A model generated the notes under the pieces. It was not told the origin of the DNA, did not search any database, and saw only the letters and a program-made list of their open reading frames with translations. Of a stretch of DNA of 64,000 nt, positions 16,549-25,738 are shown in pieces. Where the stretch lies: positions 44,822-108,821 of the forward strand of contig CAWESB010000019.1 of the NCBI GenBank assembly GCA_963811635.1. Reading direction: 5' to 3'. Source of the DNA: JAIBJN01 sp963811635 (lineage in GTDB: Bacteria > Actinomycetota > Thermoleophilia > Gaiellales > Gaiellaceae). Every line of letters starts with the position of its first letter. Position 1 is the first letter of the stretch. The position numbers and the translations under genes are program-made.

Positions 16549-17862
16549 CTAGGCTCGCGCCGGGACGACGGCGACGGCTTCGGCGATGACCTCGAGGCCC
16601 ATCGCGCGCGAGCCCTTGACGAGCACGCAGTCACCGGGTTGGAGGACGGAGCGGAGCGCGGCAAGGCCCTGCTCGACCGTGGGCGCCCACCGGGTGACGG
16701 GGACGCCACGGGCGCCGGTCACGTAGTTGCGGGCGAGCGGCCCGACGGCGACCAGCACCTCGACGCCCGCGCGTGCGGCCGCGGCGCCGACATCACGGTG
16801 GTAATTCGGCGCCCCGGGGCCGAGCTCGGCCATGTCACCCAGCACCGCCACCTTGCGGCAGTCCGCGCCGCGGTCGCTCAGGTGCTCCAGCGCCGCGGCC
16901 ATCGAGAGCGGGTTCGCGTTGTAGCAGTCGTTCAGGAGCGTTCCTCCGCCCGCGAGCGGAACCTCCTCGCCCCGCAGCTTCGAGAGCTGCACGTGGCGCG
17001 CGCCCTTCTGCGCCTTGCCGAGCGGGAGACCGAGCGCGTGATAGGCGGCGAGCGCGGCGAGGGCGTTGGTGGCGTTGTAGCGCGACGAGAAGCTGAACTC
17101 GAGCGTGAGCGGGCGGCCGAAGGCCTCGACGCGGAGGCGGGCGCTGCCGTCATGCGCGGAGAAGTAGCTGAGGGTGACGTCGCCGCCGTCCCCGAAGCGG
17201 AAGACGCGGAGGTCGTCCCGCTCGAGGTACGGATCGAGGTAGGCCTCGCCGGCCGGCACCACCGCGGTGCCGCCGGGCGGCAGGCTCTCGATCAGCTCGG
17301 CCTTGGCCTGGGCAACGCGCTCGACCGTCCCGAGCAGCTCGAGGTGCACCGGCCCGACGCTCGTGACGATGCCGATGTCCGGCTGGGCGATCTCGCACAG
17401 CTCCGCGATCTGGCCGAGCCCGCGCATGCCCATCTCGACCACCGCGACCTCGGTGTCCTCCTCGAGGCGGCACAGGGTCAGCGGCAGGCCGATCTCGTTG
17501 TTCTGGCTCCCCTCCGCGACGACAACCCGGGCGTGCGGCGCGCAGAGGGCGCCGAGGATGTCCTTCGTGGACGTCTTCGCGGTCGAGCCGGTGACGGCCA
17601 CGACCTTGGCGCGCGAGCGCTCTCGCACCGCCTGGCCGACGGCGCCCAGGGCGCCGAATGCGTCCTCGGGGACGAGCGCGGCCGCGGCGCCGCGCCTCGA
17701 TCGCCTCACCGACGAACTCCACACCCCTGCCCACGGCGACGAAGAGGTCGCCCGGCTCGACGGTCCGCGAGTCGATCGACACGCCCGTGACGCGCTCGGC
17801 GTCGCGAGCTTGCTGGAGCCGGCCCGGTGCGAGCGCTGCGACCTCGGCGAGCGCGAGCGGGA

Positions 17863-17866
<4 letters not shown>
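16549..17866 (-). CDS. murF: UDP-MurNAc-tripeptide--D-Ala-D-Ala ligase MurF, with an apparent frameshift
   Basis: MurF adds D-Ala-D-Ala to the UDP-MurNAc-tripeptide. The first about 57 codons from ATG 17866 encode the N-terminal domain (VTGVSIDSRTVEPGDLFVAV up to EFVGEAIE). The rest, with the P-loop VTGSTAKTSTKDIL, NNEIGLPLTL, LLNDCYNANPLSM and VLVKGSRAMGLE, is in a different frame ending at 16549. The frames join near 17695, where removing one G from a GG pair would give a continuous ...EAIERGAAAALVPED. Since murF is essential and no second copy is seen, a sequencing or assembly insertion is the likeliest cause. Recoding or reinitiation at GTG 17724 are alternatives. Start overlaps murE stop (ATGA). 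Confidence 0.88.
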
Positions 17867-19338
<1,472 letters not shown>

Positions 19339-19468
19339 GGCTCCGGCGTCTTTCGGCGCCTGCGGCGCGGTTCTTCCTCGTGTCTGCGTGCATTCTGGCG
19401 GGGTCCGTTGCCTCGCCGCGCAGATTCCTCGGCTGTCGCGTGCGTGCGTGAAGCTGAGTTGCGGGCGC

Positions 19469-21154
19469 CTAGTCGTCCGCGCCGCTGCGGTCGTCCGGCG
19501 GAACCTCGAGGTACTGCAAGACGAACTGGGTGATCTCGGCGAACGCCGGCGCGGCCACGGTGCCGCCCCAGATCGCGCCTCGTGGCTCGTCGACGGTGAC
19601 GAGGACGACGACCTCGGGCCGGCTCGCGGGCGCGAAGCCGACGAACGAGGCGACGTAACGCGTGTCCGAGTACCCGCCTGACGAGTCCGGCTTGGCGGCG
19701 GTGCCGGTCTTACCGGCCACGCGATACCCCGGGATGTGCGCGTACATCCCGGAGCCTTCTTCGACGACGCCGCGCAGCATGCGGGTGAGCTGCCTCGACG
19801 TGCGCTCGGAGAGGACGCGGTGCTGCTTCGGCTTCGCGCGCGCACGTCCCTCGACGCGGTCGACGAGGTGCGGCTGGAGCCAGACGCCGTCGTTGGCGAT
19901 CGCGCCATAGGCGGCCGCCATCTGCATCGGGGTCACGGCGATGCCCTGCCCGATGGGGACGTTGCCGATCGTCGAGCCCGACCAGTCGTCCGGGCGGAGC
20001 ACGATTCCCGGGGACTCGCCCGGGTAGTCGACGCCCGTCTTGCGACCGAACCCGAACCTGCGGATCCACTGCGAAAGCCGGGCGCGCTGCAGCTGGAGCG
20101 CGAGCGTGACCACGCCGACGTTGGACGAGCGCGAGAGGATCTGCGAGACCGTCATCGCCTGGGTCCCGCGCGGTTCCGCGTCGTGGATGATGCGGTCCGC
20201 GATTGGAAGCTCGTACGGCAGGCGGAACCTCGTCGACGGTGAGACGATGTTCGACTCGAGCACCCCTCCAACGGTGACGACCTTGAAGGTCGAGCCCGGC
20301 TCATAGGTGTCGGTGATGGCGCGGTTGCGCAGGCGGTCCTCGCCCCAGCGGGCGACTGTCGGATACATGTTCGCGTCGAAGCCGGGGTCGACGGCCAGCG
20401 CGAGAATCCCGCCCGTGCGGGGGTCGAGCACGACCGCGGACGCCGACTGGGCGCCCCACCGCGACTTCGTCCGGCGCAGGACGCGCTCGACCTGATTCTG
20501 GATCGTGTGGTCGATCGTCAGGTAGACGTCGCGGCCGTTCTGAACCGGGTCTGACTGGACAACGTCGATCGTCCGCCCGAACGGGTCGCGCACGATCGTC
20601 TTCGAGCCGTCCTTCCCGGCGAGCTCGCCGTCCAGCTGGAGTTCGATGCCGGAGAGCCCGTGGTTCTCGGTGCCCGCGTAGCCGACGACCTCCGACGCGA
20701 CCGCACGCTGCGGGTAAACGCGCCGCTCCTCCGGCTGGAACCCGATGCCGACGAGCTCCTGCGACTCGAGCGCCTCGACCTTCTCCGGATCGGCCTTCCG
20801 CGCCAGGTAGACGAAGCCGCGCGATCGGTCGGTGAGCAGCGGGTAGAGCTTCCCGGGATCGAGCTCGAGCGCCTCGCCGACCGCGATCGCGGTCTCGCGC
20901 GGGTCGGCGATCTGCTTCGGGTTCGCGTAGACGGTGATGGCCGGCTCGCCGAAAGCGAGCTGCACGCCGAGCCGGTCGAAGATCGTGCCGCGGCGCGCCT
21001 TGACGTCAAGCTCCTCGCGGTGCTGGCTGTCGGCCAGGCGGTCGAGCGCCTGTGCCTTGACCGCCTGCAGCCAGGCGACGCGGGCAAAAGCGGCGAAGAA
21101 GACGACCGCGAAGACCGCAACCAGGAGCCGAAGGCGTCTGTTCGCCTTGCGCAC
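19469..21154 (-). CDS. ftsI: penicillin-binding protein, FtsI/PBP2-type transpeptidase
   Basis: A 561-residue class B PBP that cross-links septal peptidoglycan with FtsW. It has one N-terminal membrane helix (about residues 8-29), then the dimerisation domain (RRGTIFDRLGVQLAF). The transpeptidase domain has Ser288 in YEPGSTFKVV, SSN at 343-345 and KTG at 482-484. All three active-site motifs are intact. The protein ends soon after the transpeptidase domain, so there is no PASTA repeat. The GTG start at 21154 lies 6 nt after the ftsL stop. Confidence 0.94.
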   Translation of the reverse strand: MRKANRRLRLLVAVFAVVFFAAFARVAWLQAVKAQALDRLADSQHREELDVKARRGTIFDRLGVQLAFGEPAITVYANPKQIADPRETAIAVGEALELDPGKLYPLLTDRSRGFVYLARKADPEKVEALESQELVGIGFQPEERRVYPQRAVASEVVGYAGTENHGLSGIELQLDGELAGKDGSKTIVRDPFGRTIDVVQSDPVQNGRDVYLTIDHTIQNQVERVLRRTKSRWGAQSASAVVLDPRTGGILALAVDPGFDANMYPTVARWGEDRLRNRAITDTYEPGSTFKVVTVGGVLESNIVSPSTRFRLPYELPIADRIIHDAEPRGTQAMTVSQILSRSSNVGVVTLALQLQRARLSQWIRRFGFGRKTGVDYPGESPGIVLRPDDWSGSTIGNVPIGQGIAVTPMQMAAAYGAIANDGVWLQPHLVDRVEGRARAKPKQHRVLSERTSRQLTRMLRGVVEEGSGMYAHIPGYRVAGKTGTAAKPDSSGGYSDTRYVASFVGFAPASRPEVVVLVTVDEPRGAIWGGTVAAPAFAEITQFVLQYLEVPPDDRSGADD

Positions 21155-21160
21155 CTGTCG

Positions 21161-21526
21161 CTACTCCTTCGCGCGCGCGAGCCGGACGTAGGTGGTCTCG
21201 GCGGGCTCGGCGAGCCCGATCCTGTTCACGGCGATCGCCTCGACGCGCCCCGCCGCGGCGGCGCGGGAGAGATCGGCCTCGAGCGTGTCCCGGCGCGCCG
21301 TCAGCTGCGCGCGCTCCGCCTCGAGCTCTTCCGCCTGCATGTTGAGGCGCAGGACGGCGACGTTGAGCGCCACGATTCCGGCGAGCAGCGTCGCGACGAC
21401 GCCGATCCAGACCACGTTCCCGGCCACTCGCGGTCGCGCCGCCGGGCGGCGCCGCGGGACGGGCCGCGGCTCGACGCGCGGACGCGGCGCTCGCCGTGGC
21501 TCGGCACGTGCGGCGGCGGTGGCCAT
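21161..21526 (-). CDS. ftsL: FtsL-like divisome membrane protein
   Basis: A 121-residue bitopic protein. A basic, proline/arginine-rich cytoplasmic segment of about 35 residues precedes one membrane helix (VVWIGVVATLLAGIVALNVA). After it comes a coiled-coil leucine/alanine heptad region (LRLNMQAEELEAERAQL). FtsL proteins diverge quickly, so the name rests mainly on size, topology and position between rsmH and ftsI. The ATG start overlaps the rsmH TGA by one base (TGATG). Confidence 0.85.
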   Translation of the reverse strand: MATAAARAEPRRAPRPRVEPRPVPRRRPAARPRVAGNVVWIGVVATLLAGIVALNVAVLRLNMQAEELEAERAQLTARRDTLEADLSRAAAAGRVEAIAVNRIGLAEPAETTYVRLARAKE

Positions 21527-22482
21527 CAGGTCTTGATCGCCACCCTGAGCCGCGCCGAGGAAGCGCGTGGATTCTCGGCCGTCTCGGCCGGCGAGGGACG
21601 AACGGCCTTGCGCGCCGCGAGCCTGAGCGTGGGCTCCTTGCCGCACACGCAGATCGGCAGGTCGGGCGGGCACGTGCACCCGCGGGCCTGCGCGGCGAAG
21701 AAGCGCTTGACGATCCGGTCCTCGAGCGAGTGGAAGCTGATGACGGCGAGCCGTCCGCCCGGGCGCAGCAGCCGGAGCGCCACGGGCAGCGCCTGCTCCA
21801 CGGCCTCGAGCTCCTCGTTGACGACGATGCGCAGCGCCTGGAAGACGCGCTTGGCCGGATGGCCGTCGCCGAAGCGCCGCGGCGCGGGGATCGCGCCGCG
21901 CACGACCTCGACGAGGTCGGTCGTCCGCTCGAACGGCTGCTCCTCGCGGCGACGCACGATCGCGCGGGCGATCTGGCGCGAGAAGCGCTCCTCGCCGTAG
22001 CGGCGGAAGATCTCCGAGAGCTCGCGCTCGCTCGCCTCGTTGACGACGTCCTGCGCCGAGCGTGGCGCCGAGGCGTCCATGCGCATGTCGAGCGGCGCGT
22101 CTGCGGCGTACGAGAAGCCGCGCTCGGGCCGGTCGATCTGCATGCTGGAGACGCCGAGGTCGAGAAGGATCGCGTCGGCCTCCAGGTCGTTGTCGGCCAG
22201 CTGGCCGAGGACGACCGCGAAGTCGCCGCGCAGGAAGCGGGCCTGCACGCCCGCATGGCGCTGGAACCGCTCGAAGTACGGGCGGACGCTGGCGTCGCGG
22301 TCGATCGCGATGAAGCGCCCCTTTCCGGCCAGGTCGGCCGCGAGGAGCTCGGCGTGGCCGCCCGCCCCGAACGTGCCGTCGATCACCGTCTCGCCGGGCT
22401 TGACGGCGAGGAGCTCGCGCACCTCGTCGGCGAGGACGGGAACGTGATCAGCTGTCTCGTGCTGCAAGGCGTTCCGCAACAA
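21526..22482 (-). CDS. rsmH: 16S rRNA (cytosine1402-N4)-methyltransferase
   Basis: A 318-residue SAM methyltransferase (MraW). It has HVPVLADEVRELL, the SAM motif VIDGTFGAGGHAELL, LLDLGVSSMQIDRPERGFSY, LDMRMD and the C-terminal FHSLEDRIVK. I place the start at TTG 22482 because the sequence AAAGGAGGG (22497-22489 on the minus strand) lies 7 nt upstream. An ATG at 22503 lies upstream of this Shine-Dalgarno sequence, and using it would bury it in the coding region. The start overlaps mraZ by about 35 nt. A C-terminal CxCP-type Cys cluster (ARGCTCPPDLPICVCG) is present. Confidence 0.94.
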   Translation of the reverse strand: MLRNALQHETADHVPVLADEVRELLAVKPGETVIDGTFGAGGHAELLAADLAGKGRFIAIDRDASVRPYFERFQRHAGVQARFLRGDFAVVLGQLADNDLEADAILLDLGVSSMQIDRPERGFSYAADAPLDMRMDASAPRSAQDVVNEASERELSEIFRRYGEERFSRQIARAIVRRREEQPFERTTDLVEVVRGAIPAPRRFGDGHPAKRVFQALRIVVNEELEAVEQALPVALRLLRPGGRLAVISFHSLEDRIVKRFFAAQARGCTCPPDLPICVCGKEPTLRLAARKAVRPSPAETAENPRASSARLRVAIKT

Positions 22483-22882
22483 CTTCCGCCCTCCTTTCGA
22501 CATCTTCCAGCTGGACTCGCCAGGCGTCGCGTTCCCAGACCTCGAGGTAGTCGCCGACGCCGGCGACCATCACGTCGCGCCCGAGCGCCGCCTTCGCCAT
22601 CAGGCCCGCTGGAAGTGTCACGCGTCCCTGCTTGTCGAGCTCGGCCTCGACTGTCGCGGAAAAGAGGTAGCGGCGCATGTCGCGCGCCTCACGGCTGAAC
22701 CGGTCGAGGCCCGCGAGCCGGGAGCTCACGAAGTCTTCCCACCCGCCGCGCGTGTACACGGCCAGGCACGGCTCGATCCCGCGCGTGACGACGACGCCGT
22801 CCGCGAAGGACTGCCTGAACCGGGCGGGAAGCGTAAGACGGTTCTTGTCGTCGATCGTGTGCTCGTACTCACCGAGGAGCAT
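22448..22882 (-). CDS. mraZ: transcriptional regulator MraZ
   Basis: A 144-residue protein with two SpoVT/AbrB-like MraZ domains. The first starts MLLGEYEHTIDDKNRLTLPA and the second contains EAELDKQGRVTLPAGL, with the paired DK.R..LPA signature in both. MraZ is a ring-forming DNA-binding regulator of its own operon. ATG at 22882 has AAGGAAGG about 9 nt upstream. Four GTGG boxes with 10-bp periodicity lie directly upstream. It is the first gene of the division cluster. Confidence 0.95.
   Translation of the reverse strand: MLLGEYEHTIDDKNRLTLPARFRQSFADGVVVTRGIEPCLAVYTRGGWEDFVSSRLAGLDRFSREARDMRRYLFSATVEAELDKQGRVTLPAGLMAKAALGRDVMVAGVGDYLEVWERDAWRVQLEDVERRAEVVAERLAARDS
22489..22497 (-). promoter_or_regulatory. 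ribosome-binding site that fixes the rsmH start
   Basis: AAAGGAGGG on the minus strand, the strongest Shine-Dalgarno match noticed in the cluster, lies inside the 3' end of mraZ. It is 7 nt before TTG 22482 and 10 nt before TTG 22479. It argues against the upstream ATG at 22503. Confidence 0.7.
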
Positions 22883-22904
22883 CTGCAGGCGCCTTCCTTG
22901 ACCT

Positions 22905-22938
22905 CCACTTCGCCCCACTGTAGACCACAATCCCCCAC
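22905..22938 (-). promoter_or_regulatory. probable MraZ operator: four GTGG boxes at exact 10-bp spacing
   Basis: On the plus strand CCAC occurs at 22905, 22915, 22925 and 22935, so the minus strand reads GTGG once per helical turn, four times. Three boxes are preceded by A (AGTGG), and two extend to GTGGGG. MraZ in E. coli and mollicutes is known to bind TGGG/GTGG-type direct repeats with this period upstream of mraZ. The array starts 23 nt upstream of the mraZ ATG, so a bound ring would cover the promoter or leader. Confidence 0.75.
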
Positions 22939-22995
22939 TACGCAACCCCTGCGCAAGAATGCGAGGGACGGCGTCCCACGAGCGAGGAGGAGCCG

Positions 22996-23157
22996 ATGCA
23001 GACCGAGCTGACCCGCGACGAGCTGGCGCGGCTGCTGCGCGAGGCCGAGCAGGCGCACGCGGCCTACGAGAAAGAGCTGGGGAGCCGGGACGAGGACTGG
23101 CCCGGCTGGTACGCCGACTACATCCTGCGGCGGCTCGAGGGCGGCCCGTCCGCCTAG
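22996..23157 (+). CDS. small conserved-looking protein with DWPGWYADYI motif
   Basis: A 53-residue protein starting at ATG 22996 with GAGGAGG about 6 nt upstream. The sequence is helical (LTRDELARLLREAEQAHAAY) and ends in EDWPGWYADYILRRLEGG. The W-P-x-WYAxYI pattern recurs in short actinobacterial proteins and at the ends of some glyoxalase-type proteins, from memory; the function is not known. It is divergent from mraZ and converges with the kinase gene, overlapping it by 4 nt. Confidence 0.7.
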   Translation: MQTELTRDELARLLREAEQAHAAYEKELGSRDEDWPGWYADYILRRLEGGPSA

Positions 23158-23963
23158 AGCCCGTGCGCCCCGCGACGCCCGAGCGCTGACGCCGAGCACG
23201 AGGCGGCGAAGGCGATCGCCGCCTCGACGTGGTCTCCGCGCGCGAGCGCGTATGTGAGCCCGGCGGCGAAGCTGTCCCCGGCCCCGTAGGCGTCCGCGAC
23301 CGGGCCGTCCAGCGGCGCCGGCCGGTACGAGCCGGCGCGGCAGTCCGCCGTCCCCCACTGCCCGCCATCGGTCCCGGCCGTCGCGACCACGAGCCTGGGC
23401 TGCGGCTCCAGGTCGCCTCGCTGGTAGCGCTCGCCCGGGTCACGGGCGCTGCGGACGAGCGCGTCGAGCTCGACTCCCGACTCCGCGAGCACGGGGAGCG
23501 AGCGCGCCGTGGCCACAAGCACGCGCGCTTGTCGTGCGGCCCTCGCCGCGTCCGCGTCGCCGCTCACGAAGTAGACGCCGTCGGCTTCCGCAAGCTCCTC
23601 CCACGGCAGGGGGTCGGCTCCGCGCGGCACGTGCTTCTCGCCGATGATCGTGATCGTCCGCTCGCCGGTGTCGTCCACGAACGTGAAGCCGCGCCGCTGT
23701 GGCTCGGAATGGCGAGCGGCCTCGACCAGGACGCCCAGCCCGGTCAGCTGCGCCAACGCGGCCTCCCCGAGCTCGTCCTGCCCCAACGCGGTGAAGAGAG
23801 TCGAAGACCCGGCCATGCGGCTGAGCTGGACCGATGCCACCCCTCCTCCTCCAGCCGCCTCCCCCCACCAGTCCGTGGCCTGGACGATCTCACCCGGCTT
23901 CGGCACCTGCTCGACGCGCACGAACTCGACCCACTCGACGTGCCCGACGACGGCGACCCGCAT
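23154..23963 (-). CDS. PfkB-family carbohydrate/nucleoside kinase
   Basis: A 269-residue ribokinase-like protein. The N-terminus RVAVVGHVEWVEFV is the first strand. GGGGVASVQLSRMAGSSTLF is the substrate-lid region and ADAYGAGDSFAAGLTYAL is the PfkB signature, with the anion hole GAGD and catalytic Asp. It phosphorylates a sugar or nucleoside with ATP; the substrate is not evident. The family is usually 290-330 residues, so this is a compact member. ATG 23963 is preferred; GTG at 23978 is an alternative. It is divergent from the sigma-factor gene. Confidence 0.82.
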   Translation of the reverse strand: MRVAVVGHVEWVEFVRVEQVPKPGEIVQATDWWGEAAGGGGVASVQLSRMAGSSTLFTALGQDELGEAALAQLTGLGVLVEAARHSEPQRRGFTFVDDTGERTITIIGEKHVPRGADPLPWEELAEADGVYFVSGDADAARAARQARVLVATARSLPVLAESGVELDALVRSARDPGERYQRGDLEPQPRLVVATAGTDGGQWGTADCRAGSYRPAPLDGPVADAYGAGDSFAAGLTYALARGDHVEAAIAFAASCSASALGRRGAHGL

Positions 23964-24006
23964 GCGCGGGAGTCTCACACTTCGGCGCCCTCTTGCGTTT
24001 CAACGG

Positions 24007-24474
24007 ATGATGGAAGCCGTGGCAGCGATACCACCCTTCGAGCGCTTCTACGAGGAGCGGAAGGACGAGATCTTCGGCTACCTCGCGCGCCTGCTCGGGC
24101 GTGACGCGGCCGACGACGCGTTCCAGGAGACCTTCCTCCGGGCGCTGCGCGCCTACGGGAAGCTCGAACACGGCCGGCACCTGCGGGCCTGGGCCTTCAC
24201 GATCGCAACCCGCGTCGCCGTCGACGAGCGGCGGAAGCCGAGCGCGAGCGCGGAGCCACCCGAGATCCCGGTCGACGACGAGCGCCCCGCCTACGCGGAG
24301 CTGGAGCACCTGGCCGACCAGCTGCCGCCGACGGAGCGCGCGGCGGTGGTGCTCCGCTACGGCTACGACCTCTCGTACGACGACATCGGCGCCGCCCTCG
24401 GATCGAGTGCGGAAGCCGCCCGCGCCGCCGCCTCCTCCGGCGTGCGGCGCCTGCGCAGAAAGGAGACCTCATGA
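24007..24474 (+). CDS. ECF-type RNA polymerase sigma factor
   Basis: A 155-residue sigma-70-family protein. Region 2 is FYEERKDEIFGYLARLLGRDAADDAFQETFLRAL. Region 4 is LPPTERAAVVLRYGYDLSYDDIGAALGSSAEAARAA, a helix-turn-helix. No anti-sigma gene follows. Instead the stop overlaps the start of the alkylguanine-DNA alkyltransferase gene (ATGA), so the two are co-translated and probably co-regulated. Two adjacent ATGs (24007 and 24010) could serve as the start. Confidence 0.85.
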   Translation: MMEAVAAIPPFERFYEERKDEIFGYLARLLGRDAADDAFQETFLRALRAYGKLEHGRHLRAWAFTIATRVAVDERRKPSASAEPPEIPVDDERPAYAELEHLADQLPPTERAAVVLRYGYDLSYDDIGAALGSSAEAARAAASSGVRRLRRKETS

Positions 24475-25040
24475 CCAGCGTTCCCGACGAGCTCGACCGC
24501 CGCTTCCGCGACGCCGCGGCGTCGGCCGGGCTCCTGGACGTCGCCTATGACTACACGGACTCCCCGGTTGGCCGGCTGCTCGTGGCCACCAGCGAGCGCG
24601 GGCTCTGCCGGATCTCGTTCGACCCCGAGCCGGAGCGCGAGCTCGACTGGCTCACGACGGCTTTCGGCGCCCGCGTGCTGCGCTCGGCGCGGCCGCTCGA
24701 CTCCGTGCGCCGCGAGCTCGACGAGTACTTCGAGGGCGGGCGCCACGAGTTCGACCTGACCGTCGACCTCACACCGCTTCCGGACTTCCAGCGGGAGGTG
24801 CTCGAGGAGCTCGTTCGCGTCCCCTATGGCCGCGTCGACACCTACGGCGGGTTGGCGAAGCGCATCGGCAAGCCGCAGGCGGCGCGCGCGGTCGGCGGCG
24901 CCCTCAACCGCAACCCGGTGCCGATCGTCGTGCCGTGCCATCGCATCGTCGGCGCGAGTGGAAGCCTCACGGGCTACGGCGGCGGGCTCGAGCGCAAGGA
25001 AGCGTTGCTCGGCCTCGAGGGCGCGATCCTCCCGGGCTAG
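24471..25040 (+). CDS. ogt: methylated-DNA--protein-cysteine methyltransferase (O6-alkylguanine repair)
   Basis: A 189-residue suicide alkyltransferase that removes O6-alkyl groups from guanine. The acceptor Cys156 lies in VPCHRIVGASG. The helix-turn-helix segment RVDTYGGLAKRIGKPQAARAVGGALNRNP and the final GYGGGLERKEALLGLEG are complete. The first about 25 residues (DELDRRFRDAAASAGLLDVAYDY) precede the usual domain and resemble a small helical extension. The ATG start overlaps the ECF sigma stop, suggesting that the sigma factor serves this repair gene. Confidence 0.93.
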   Translation: MTSVPDELDRRFRDAAASAGLLDVAYDYTDSPVGRLLVATSERGLCRISFDPEPERELDWLTTAFGARVLRSARPLDSVRRELDEYFEGGRHEFDLTVDLTPLPDFQREVLEELVRVPYGRVDTYGGLAKRIGKPQAARAVGGALNRNPVPIVVPCHRIVGASGSLTGYGGGLERKEALLGLEGAILPG

Positions 25041-25046
25041 GAACGG

Positions 25047-25322
25047 CTAGGCGGCTTCGCCGGTGCGCGCGTCCATGCGGCGCAGAAGCTCCCGGCGAAG
25101 CTGCTCGCCCGTGAGGCGGCCGGCGTTCCGCGGGTAGCGCATCATCAGGTGGAGCGCCGGCGAGTCCTCGGTAGGGCCGTCCGGCTTCGGGAGCCGCTCT
25201 GGCCGCTGCTCAGGCTCGGCGCGCACGATCGCGATCTCGCCGGTGCGGATGCCGTGGAGTCGGAGGTAGCACTCCCGCTCGTCCAGAACTCTCAGTCTCG
25301 CGCGCTTGCGAAACAGCCCCAC
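25047..25322 (-). CDS. hypothetical protein, 91 residues
   Basis: GTG at 25322 begins GLFRKRARLRVLDERECYLRLHG; the rest is charged, with EPEQRPERLPKP in the middle and a helical basic end (GEQLRRELLRRMDARTGEA). No recognised domain, signal peptide or membrane segment. Codon use looks normal for the window. It is convergent with ogt (6 nt apart). I cannot suggest a function. Confidence 0.55.
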   Translation of the reverse strand: MGLFRKRARLRVLDERECYLRLHGIRTGEIAIVRAEPEQRPERLPKPDGPTEDSPALHLMMRYPRNAGRLTGEQLRRELLRRMDARTGEAA

Positions 25323-25352
25323 GGGGGGACCCTAGCGCGCGCGGCGGTCGGC

Positions 25353-25715
25353 TCAGGCCCAGTCCATCGGCTCGTAGCCGCTCGAGCGCGGCGCGGAGAT
25401 CAGCAGCAGGAGAAGGGTCTCGTCGCCGGCGTTCGCGATCGTCCGGAGCGGCTCCGGGTCGAGGCGCACGTACGTCCCCGCGGGCGCCGGGTGCTCGACC
25501 CCGTCGACGATCGCGACCGCGGTGCCGGAAAGGATCACGTAGACCTCCTCCTGGTCGCGCGGTGTCTCGTCGTGCTCCGGGATCCGCCCGCCAGGCTCGA
25601 TCTCGACGAGGTTCATACCGAACGACTCGAGCCCCAGCGAGCGGCGGGCCAGCAGCCAGCGGCCGCTCCGCTCGAACTCGTCCAAGTGCCTGATCGTGAA
25701 GCGCTCGTCGCCCAC
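25353..25715 (-). CDS. cupin-domain protein
   Basis: A 120-residue single cupin with motif 1 GGRIPEHDETPRDQEEVYVI (one His, Asp and Glu ligands) and motif 2 near EHPAPAGTYVRLDPEPLRTI. The second His ligand of a classical cupin is replaced, so metal binding may be altered. I take GTG 25715 as start: a TATAAC hexamer ends 6 nt before it and there is no ribosome-binding site. This suggests a leaderless transcript. It lies downstream of hyuB on the same strand with its own apparent promoter. Confidence 0.78.
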   Translation of the reverse strand: MGDERFTIRHLDEFERSGRWLLARRSLGLESFGMNLVEIEPGGRIPEHDETPRDQEEVYVILSGTAVAIVDGVEHPAPAGTYVRLDPEPLRTIANAGDETLLLLLISAPRSSGYEPMDWA

Positions 25716-25721
25716 CCGCGC

Positions 25722-25727
25722 GTTATA
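25722..25727 (-). promoter_or_regulatory. -10 element implying a leaderless start
   Basis: TATAAC on the minus strand ends exactly 6 nt before the GTG start of the cupin gene at 25715, so transcription would begin at or next to the start codon. No good -35 is seen. The AT-rich TATATAAC stands out in this GC-rich sequence. Confidence 0.45.
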
Positions 25728-25738
25728 TACCCAGGGCG

